This document shows, piece after piece, positions 57,070 to 64,000 of a stretch of 64,000 nt of DNA. A model generated the notes under the pieces. It ran no database searches. It was not told the origin of the DNA and saw nothing but the letters and a program-made list of their open reading frames with translations. Both the position numbers and the translations under genes were made by a program. Numbering within the stretch: position 1 is the stretch's first letter; the number at the start of each line of letters is the position of its first letter. Source of the DNA: Tricholomella constricta (taxonomy: Eukaryota; Basidiomycota; Agaricomycetes; Agaricales; Lyophyllaceae); the NCBI GenBank assembly GCA_013368375.1, contig JAACJP010000004.1:868001-932000 (forward strand), in the 5' to 3' direction.

Positions 57070-58014
57070 ATGCCAGAATCCGCCATCACCACCTCAAGGT
57101 CAATCCTCATGCACACATCACTTGCATATCTTTCACCGGAGCTTCAGACTTTCGACTCCATCCTCCGAGACTCCTTCGTTGGGAAGCTCACTATTATTCC
57201 GCCGAGACTGCGACTCCCAACAGAGATCCTCCTTTTCATTCGTCACCACCTCCTTCCCGCTGTCACCACGTCTCTATTCGAACGGTCGAAACATGCTCTA
57301 GCGCACTATGAGTCCTCCATTCGAAAGCTCCTCTGTCAGGATTGCCTCTCGTACAATCAGGAAGTTTATGGACCGGATATCTGGGGGTGGGAGCAATTTA
57401 CAGGCGCCTGTTTGTGCAGAGGGAAGAGCAGCGTTAACGATGGTCGAGCGGAACGCTCTCAAATTCCGGGGTACGGTGACTTTTGGAACCTGGAACAGCC
57501 GTACCCCAGCTGGCACAGTTGGCTCGAATTATACCTTTCATTCGAGTCTTCCCGTCTCACCAACTGTCAGAGGTCCTTCCACTCAATCTGGGACCTCGTA
57601 GGCATGGTTCTGGGTGACTATGGATGTTGCTTGTCGGATAACCCAACGAAACGGGACCATTCTATTCCCGTTCGAGGGATGAGGATGTCTATTGATATCC
57701 CCTCGTCTATTACCATCGTTCCCGCGGTTTCGCTCCTTGAGGCTGACGACACTCCATTCTCCGCGCTGACCATTCTCAATCGCGCCAATCGTGACCTCGG
57801 CCTATCTATCGCATACGAAAAGGGCCTCCAGTTGTGGAAGGAGCTTCCCCATCCGCGACCGCGTTTCCATACGAAAGCTCCTTTGAAATCCAATTTACAT
57901 TCACATATTATGGCCATCTGCAAGGCTATCACCACCATGGCCGCCGCCGCACTATCTCTTCCTCTCACTTTTGCCACCTTAGCGTTGATCATTATTCCCA
58001 GTCTCGGACTCTGA
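57070..58014 (+). CDS. Orphan basidiomycete family protein, putative C-terminal membrane segment
   Basis: A single exon of 314 residues from ATG 57070. I do not recognise a functional family. The N-terminal part has LRLPTEILLFIRHHLLPAVT, similar to an F-box-like helix. Next comes a cysteine motif, CQDCLSYNQEVYGPDIWGWE then QFTGACLCRG, a pattern I associate with multicopy agaricomycete proteins of unknown role. HSWLELYLSFES follows. The last ~45 residues are hydrophobic (AAALSLPLTFATLALIIIPS), so the protein may be membrane-anchored. A 125-bp fragment of a relative is fused to the mS45 pseudogene at 23712..23834, which shows the family has been copied in this genome. The gene lies between the repeat-rich gap and the inverted P450 copy C. 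Confidence 0.65.
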   Translation: MPESAITTSRSILMHTSLAYLSPELQTFDSILRDSFVGKLTIIPPRLRLPTEILLFIRHHLLPAVTTSLFERSKHALAHYESSIRKLLCQDCLSYNQEVYGPDIWGWEQFTGACLCRGKSSVNDGRAERSQIPGYGDFWNLEQPYPSWHSWLELYLSFESSRLTNCQRSFHSIWDLVGMVLGDYGCCLSDNPTKRDHSIPVRGMRMSIDIPSSITIVPAVSLLEADDTPFSALTILNRANRDLGLSIAYEKGLQLWKELPHPRPRFHTKAPLKSNLHSHIMAICKAITTMAAAALSLPLTFATLALIIIPSLGL

Positions 58015-58589
58015 GGATCCTATAGCCATTGCTGGGTTCATTCTTTCTGCTTCTCTGAACATATATGGTTTCTCGTCGCATCATTCTGGACAATCCGCCA
58101 CATCGCTTCTTCACATGTACCATATTTTTAAGTTGACATATGTATGGACTTCAAAACATGCTCTCCCTCGCATAGAATGTGACTACCGTTCGCATGTCCC
58201 TATTTCACGTCCACGGACTATACAGTATGAATTTCTTATCTATGTAATGAACCGTGACAGGCTTTTCCAGTGACGCTTCATCATTATATTCTGCGACAAT
58301 GCTCTTGGTATGCTTAACGAATGACACGCCACTTAGTACGCGAAGCTAATTTCCGACAGAACCTGTTGTGGACTGGTGGAGTCGGAGCAGCGCTGGAGGC
58401 GCGTGTATTTCTGGGAAGCGACAAGGTGCGTGGGGCCACAACTATCCATATTACACTGTTCGTCAACTCGCTTTGACCTGGCCTGTCAAACTGCATGCAG
58501 ATGTCAAATGCATGCCTTTTGAACGCCCGACCAATATCGTACACATACCTGCCAAGGGAGTTGAGTGCTAATACTAAAAAATCGAATAC
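58015..58589. other. Spacer including 3' flank of P450 module C
   Basis: 575 bp between convergent genes. From about 58330 onward it is recognisably the P450 3' flank also found after copies A and B (shared gacatctgcatgcag). No gene. Confidence 0.55.
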
Positions 58590-61210
58590 TTAACTGTCAT
58601 AAGCAGTGTTGGCCTCCAAAATCAAATCTCGTGCTGCCGCTGAACGAGGCGTGATGGAGCAGGGGAAGGGAAGTTTGTGGCTGACCGGACATTGAAGTCA
58701 ATTTGAACGCCTGAGATATAAGAGCCGATGCACACCTTATGACGCCATTTGCATAATCGTCATCCACTGGAATATCGTTGCCGTCGGAGTCTTTTGCTTT
58801 GGTTATGTTGAAGGTGGATAGAACGGTCACGATCGTTAGCCAGATCTGTCAGTCATATCAGTAAAAATTGCGACTTTCAAAGATAAAACCCTTACAGTCG
58901 CCTCGGCCATGTGGCGTCCAGGACACATCCTACACGCCGTTCCATGAATTGAGCAGTCAAGAAGCAGATATTCAATCACCGTCTGCCAAATCCAAATGTA
59001 AGAATCAAGTCGTCGTCGTTGATCTGCCCGTCTTCCTTGATGAATCGCTCGGGACGGAACAAGTCAGGCTGTGGGTATATAGATTCATCGTGCGTCATCG
59101 CCCTGTTATATGATCAATGACTGAAATGCCCTATCTCAGCTGTGCTTGTACAGACCAGATATTAGGTATAACCACGGAGCCTAAAGAAAGAGTGATTATA
59201 GAAGATGACTCTTCATTATGGATCCATTGAGAGGCTAACGGACCTTTGGGAATATAATATCCCTTGTAGATGTCGTCGTCGGTCGTAGCATGCGAAACAC
59301 CCAGAGGTGTGACAGGTCGCCACCTCATGATTTCTCGGTAAATGGCCTCGATATATGTTAGCGCAGGGCGATCGTTATAGTCCGGCAAGCGGTTAGTCCC
59401 AACCACGGCGTCAATTTCCTCCTGTGCCTTTCGTTGGGCGTCGGGGTTAACCAGCATTGCAAAGAAGAAAGTGCCTAAAGCCGCCACCGTCTTTTCATCT
59501 AATTAGAGCGCACTTATGTTGTTGTTATTGAAATTACTTACAGTATCTGCGCCGGCTGCTCTTCGGGGTTAAGAATGCTTAGTTAGAAGGGTCAAATTGT
59601 CAGTGAAATAGCCCTCGCCTGCGAAGACAGTTGCTGTAACGGCCTTGATGTCGGCTTCCGATTCCATCGAGCCACCACCAGCATTGTTCCGCTCTAGAAG
59701 CCTCGCTGTAAGTGCCGACATCTCTGCGCCGGAAGCCTTAAGTCATCATTGATATCAATTATACATGCAAATAACAGCTTCGCCCGACTTACCATTTTCT
59801 CCTTCACAAAATTGAAGGGAACATTCTGCATCTCATCCGTGTAAACCTTACAACCTGCAGCAAATGCCTTAAATCCAGTCCCAGGGAACCATGACGGAAG
59901 ATGTTGGAGGAAAGGAAAAGCGTTGACAACCATGGCTCCGGGGAAGAAGGCCTCGTTTATCTTGCTTACTGCTTGCTCAGCAACGGTGACAAACCTTTCC
60001 AGGTTGACTGTCGATATGTCGTGATCGTACATGGTGGCCATCCCGATCGCAACAGCGACGCTGACACAAGACGGGTTACAACGACGAAGAGTGAAATTCA
60101 CTTGACTTACGTTCTATAGTGCAATATGAAATCGTCTGGAGTGAGGAGCAATTTTTGAAGCAATTCGTGTATTTTCCTGGTCTGTATGGGCTGGTAGGTG
60201 ATCGCAGCGACTTTCCTAAAATTTTCTTGGTATAATTTTCTATGGCGGCGCCATCTGTCACCATAAGGCAGCAGTCCGGCATTGAAGTCCCATCCCATTC
60301 TATAAAAGAGGGTCAAGTAGATGTACGGACTGCGAATAAAAGTCGCCGTACAGATTGACAATTGCCAACACAGGGCGATCAGAGTAAATTCGAGATCGTT
60401 TCTCAAAAAGCGCAATCGCATCTTTCAAAGAATTGATGACGATGATGTGCTGATGATACTCCCTAACGTGGAAAACATCACCTGGCAATATCACGGTGTC
60501 AATGTAACCCTCCTAGTTGACGCTGGAATGTCGCGTACCATACTGCCTGGCCCAGCGAGAGTAGGTAAGCCAAGATTTGAAAGTGGGGATATCACGAGCA
60601 TTCCCTAATATCGGTGTTGGCTTTGGACCAGGCGGATATGGATATCTTGCAGAAGACATTCGCCATCGCCTAGCCACTACTCCAACGAGGACTATGATAA
60701 CGAGTAGACCTGGGAGTGACATGAAGCTCTCCACAACGGGAAAAACTGACAACAGAGGATAGGCTGACTCGGACAACAGTCAAGCCCTGTTTTTAAGTTC
60801 TGGTGAGAAGAAAGGGCTGTCATTCGGTGGGAAGGAGAAGCAGGAAAAAGCTGAAAACAATGGAGCTGATACCGTCATGTGTTCTACAGACTGAATCCCC
60901 TAAGCCACATTGTCGCACTTCAGGCAAGAGTGAACCGAACAAGTGAACGCAACAAGTGACATTGAAGACCTCGAAATAGGAACAGTGCCTGGCCAAGTGG
61001 AGAAGGCTCCCAGCTCAGAATGGACGACAATCGAGATTGAATAAAAATGACCATACCAAGGGCACTGCTGAACGTTTGCTGAGTTTACGTGCAATGGATC
61101 GCGTTTCTGCTATCGTCAGAATTACTTACCACTTGAACATATCTTCCATTTGGTATGTCAGAGCATGGGGGAAGTGGGAAAATAGGTCAAGAAATCTTGT
61201 GCGAATACAT
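58330..61210 (-). repeat. P450 duplication module, copy C (inverted, diverged)
   Basis: Gene, 3' flank and about 490 bp of upstream flank match module A in inverted orientation. The upstream similarity ends near 61205. It is more diverged than A and B are from each other, so it represents an older duplication or a separate locus of the same family. Confidence 0.75.
58590..60722 (-). CDS. Cytochrome P450 monooxygenase, copy C
   Basis: Twelve exons as in copies A and B, from ATG 60722 to TAA 58590..58592 with no disabling change. Membrane anchor (LLVIIVLVGVVARRW), proline hinge YPYPPGPKP, LMGWDFNAGLLPYGDRW, I-helix AAGADTT, ExxR EIMR and heme loop FGFGRRMCPGRHMAE are all present. The donor of the intron in the I-helix region is GC instead of GT (59617..59618), where A and B have GT, so a GC-AG intron is needed to read the gene. 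The 14-nt exon is 59542..59555. Substitutions against A and B are spread over the protein, concentrated near the N-terminus and B-C loop, so the substrate may differ. The in-frame ATG at 60776 would add 18 residues ahead of the anchor and is less likely. Confidence 0.88.
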
Positions 61211-62144
61211 CACCCGGATCTGGGACAATCAGCCCTCCTGTTACACGGTCCGGTCTTCGACTATACGACTTTGCCCTGGCGGAGCGGACCTATTCAGTTG
61301 TAATAGAATAAAACGAATAAGCGAAAAAGGGAAGACGTATCTATCCAGATCTCTCCATTGAGAATATAAGATGCAGGAACATGATTCGATCGCAAACATT
61401 TCAACAATCTAAAACCAGAAATTCCATTTTGAAGGTTCAGAGCGATGTGTTGTTTTAGAAAGTCTATCGACTCTCTGTGTGCTGAGCTATAACGTCGAAA
61501 AGTGGGTGCGTTTGATGTGAGCCTTGTTTACTCGTCATAAGACAGCACATGACAGATGAGGACAGCATGAGGACTTCACAAAAGCTTTGGGACCACAGGT
61601 CGCTTTGAAGCGTCCAAATCATTTTTCTGTGGCTGGAATCCCTTACAGAATGGATTGCGTCTACCTTTACGAGGCTATACATATATAGCCGTTGCACTAC
61701 GCCAACGGCGTTGCGCCTGTGCTCGAGGATGGTTTAGGAGCCTTGCAGGAACGATGTTGCGCCATTGACATGATCCGAAAAAACCAAGGAAAAACGCTGG
61801 ACAGTATTTTTTACGCCCACATCTTGCCCACATTATACCTTCACGCATTATGTAGACGGTTTTGATGTCGGTCATCTTCCTGTGGCGCCATGTTAAAGAA
61901 TCATACTCGACTTAAGCTTACTCCTTACACCTGGTATTAATTTGGTTTCGTTGCTTTGCCTGACTCGGACACGTGCACATGCGCGTGAATATTGTCCATC
62001 ACCGTGACGTTGACCCCCAAACGTGGACCTCTCATCTTCCAAGGACCCTCAGCGTTTTCCGTCATCTCGGGACCAATAAAGTCTTCCTGATTCTCCTTCC
62101 CATCCCTACCGACAGAGCACATACCGCTCAGCGTCGGAACACTA
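60723..62144. other. Intergenic region, P450 C upstream flank and NVJ2 promoter
   Basis: 1.4 kb between divergent genes. 60723 to about 61205 is the duplicated P450 upstream flank; the remaining ~900 bp shows no gene. Confidence 0.5.
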
Positions 62145-64000
62145 ATGACTCTTAAGGCTTTATTCTATGCATATATCCTCGGAGGGATCACGTTCATTCC
62201 TCTTGTGGTCGCCGGCCTTATCTTCTTCACCATATACACCTCGGTTCCAGTCGGTGATGACGACGTGACCAAGAAAGCGAGAGGGAGACCAGAGGCAGAG
62301 AGTGCTGAGGCGGGTGGCACATCGTCGGACACTGAGGGTGCACAGGCACTGGCGGTCGAGACAAACGATATTCCCCGCACCCGGAAAGGGTGGCTCACCA
62401 TGCGTCGGACGTTCGAGGAATCGAGCTTGGACGCCGGCTATGTTTCGGTTGTCCGTTCGTTCTTGGACGCGCGATCGAAGGATCCGAAGCGGTCGCGACC
62501 AAAGGACATGTGGTATGTGGTCTTGAAGGGCAAGGTGCTTTACCTCTATGAGGATGAAGAGATGACGGAATGCGAGGCGGCGGTGGAACTGGGCGGTCAT
62601 GACGTAGTGATCTACCCCGAGGGCCTTCTGGACGGAGAGCTATTCGCGAAGCGAAATGCAATTTGTCTGAAGCCCAAGAAACGGGAAGCGGAAAAGCTCA
62701 CGCCTAGCGCAACGAAGGAGATGAAGTTTAGAGGTGACGGTGTAGATGCAGAGGCGGAGCAGAAGACAGCGAACCCAAAACCCCAGGAGAAGGAGTGGGA
62801 AACATTGCTGGAGGCGGAGAGGACAAAGCAGGAAGAGCCTCTCAATCCGTCAACTCCGTGGTTCATCTTCGTACGCTCCAACATAGAGATGGAAGACTGG
62901 TATTTCGCGTTGGTGCACGGATCAGACCACCCCACCAAAACGCCCTCGCTGGCTCCATTGCAGCCAATATTTCTGCCTTCGGACATGAATCATCTTGTAA
63001 CGACCTTGGACGAGCAACCGGATGTCATTCCTACTCGCTGGCTGAATGCTCTTATCGGCCGGATATTCTTCAGTTATTACCGGACTCACACACTGGAGGC
63101 TAATATCATCGGTAGACTCATGAAGAAATTATCGAAGGTCAAACGCCCAAACTTTCTGACCGACATCGTTGTCACCGAAGTTTCTGTCGGTAACAAAGCG
63201 CCAACCTTGAGCAAACCGATGTTGAAGGAACTCACCAAGGAGGGCGATGCGTCGATGGAAGTCCATTTCCAATACAGAGGGGAGTTCCGGATTACCATCG
63301 AGGCGACAGCCAATATCAACCTTGGGACGTTCAAATCTTACACCGTCAAGTTGGTTCTTGCTGCTGTTTTGAAGGAGCTTGAGGGCAATCTTTTAATTAA
63401 AGTCAAGCGTCCACCGAGCAACCGCATCTGGTATGCATTCACGCAAACACCGCGAATGGTGCTAGAGGTCGAGCCTATTGTCAGCGATCGACAAATTACA
63501 TGGGGCATGATTCTGAGCACAATCGAGTCGAGGCTTAAGGAAATTGTAAGTGCAAAGTTTCAATCAAGTGAATTTGTTGCTTATTTCTTTCTAGATCCAA
63601 GAGTCGGTGGTCATGCCCAACATGGACGATATCGCATATTTCGACAGCTCAAAGCACCAACATCGTGGCGGAATTTGGCAAGACGCGTCTCGCCACGAAC
63701 GACCCGCGACTCTCCCCGCCGAGCCCGGAGCAGTTGACGACACGAAAACGGTTATCTCTCTTCCGCCATCTGACGCTCCTCCTATGGTTGACGAAATACA
63801 CCCCGCCCAGGTTTCACAATCTGCGGAAGAGCTCTCATTACCAGCGCCAATACTAGCATCCGCGCCGTCACTCTTGAATGGACCAACCATTGCTTCCGCG
63901 GAGGAGGAGGCCCCTGAGCTACCTCTTTTGCAGAATCGTCGTCGTTCATGGTTTTCTAGTGTCAGAAGCGAAGGCTCAGCTGCGCGGAAAGGCGCGTTTC
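62145..64000 (+). CDS. NVJ2: NVJ2/HT008-like PH and SMP domain lipid-transfer protein, partial (3' end outside window)
   Basis: Two exons are visible, 62145..63545 and 63595 to the window edge, about 600 residues so far. The N-terminus has one membrane helix ([18 protein letters not shown]), then an acidic linker. A PH-like domain follows at residues ~85-265 ([49 protein letters not shown]). The SMP lipid-binding domain is at residues ~300-470 ([54 protein letters not shown]). This order, TM-PH-SMP, is that of yeast Nvj2 and human TEX2, which tether the ER to vacuole or Golgi and carry ceramide or other lipids between membranes. The second exon starts with [17 protein letters not shown] and becomes Pro/Ser-rich. 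The end is cut by the window. Confidence 0.9.

Noticed and set aside
57308..57601. Overlapping frame in the orphan gene at 57070, also partly open in the chimeric pseudogene
   Set aside because: The motif-bearing frame (DCLSYN...WEQF) is the one shared at protein level; this frame is a shifted shadow.

Overview
The window is nuclear DNA of a filamentous basidiomycete, most likely a mushroom-forming agaricomycete. Genes are dense and sit on both strands. They are cut by many short introns (about 45-90 nt, GT-AG with a few candidate GC-AG), several exons are tiny, and protein families such as the mS45/Bot1p ribosomal protein, the YABBY/HMG-like small protein and the orphan family at 57070 are typical of this group. 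I inferred exon structures by hand, joining frames at splice signals and checking phase; they are models, not transcript-supported.

Layout. 1-588: C-terminal part of a small Zn(II)2Cys6 protein cut by the window edge. 1109-2575: SIKE-like STRIPAK coiled-coil protein with a long polyglutamine tract. 2677-4506: F-box-like/LRR protein. 5362-6743: orphan membrane protein. 8623-11031: orphan Pro/Ser-rich protein. 12587-14525 (-) and 14673-19227 (+): CCT7 chaperonin subunit and RAD5 DNA-repair helicase/ubiquitin ligase, head to head over about 150 bp. 19810-28292: a duplicated block with two intact near-identical cytochrome P450 genes, a decayed chimeric mS45 copy and the intact mS45 gene. A third P450 lies inverted at 58590-60722.

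28449-29916: FAM86/EFM3-type protein methyltransferase. 30035-31328 (-): WSS1-type DNA-protein crosslink protease. 31848-34923 (-): large SAM-methyltransferase-domain protein. 35354-35902 (-): a very small, intron-shredded SF3b5 splicing gene, divergent from C1D/Rrp47 at 36019-37128. 37398-40427 (-): F-box/LRR protein. 41370-41778 (-): YABBY/HMG-like small protein. 42586-45279 (-): VPS33. 45559-51088 (-): NTE1 phospholipase. 51457-53827 (-): isocitrate lyase, divergent from a tail-anchored glyoxalase-fold protein at 54198-54806. 54807-57069: gene-free, with an inverted repeat. 57070-58014: orphan family protein. 62145 to the right edge: NVJ2-like PH/SMP lipid-transfer protein, truncated.

Most genes are core housekeeping functions (protein folding, DNA repair, splicing, RNA exosome, membrane traffic, phospholipid turnover, glyoxylate cycle) and form no pathway cluster. 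The accessory parts are the P450 duplications and the 54.8-57 kb gap. I found no CRISPR, tRNA, rRNA or recognisable transposase/retroelement gene. The most unusual features are extreme microexons: 5 nt plus 3 nt inside the RAD5 Walker A motif, 14 nt in the P450 I-helix motif, and a first exon of only the ATG plus 24 and 22 nt exons in SF3B5. The chimeric pseudogene between the tandem P450 copies is the other main point of interest.
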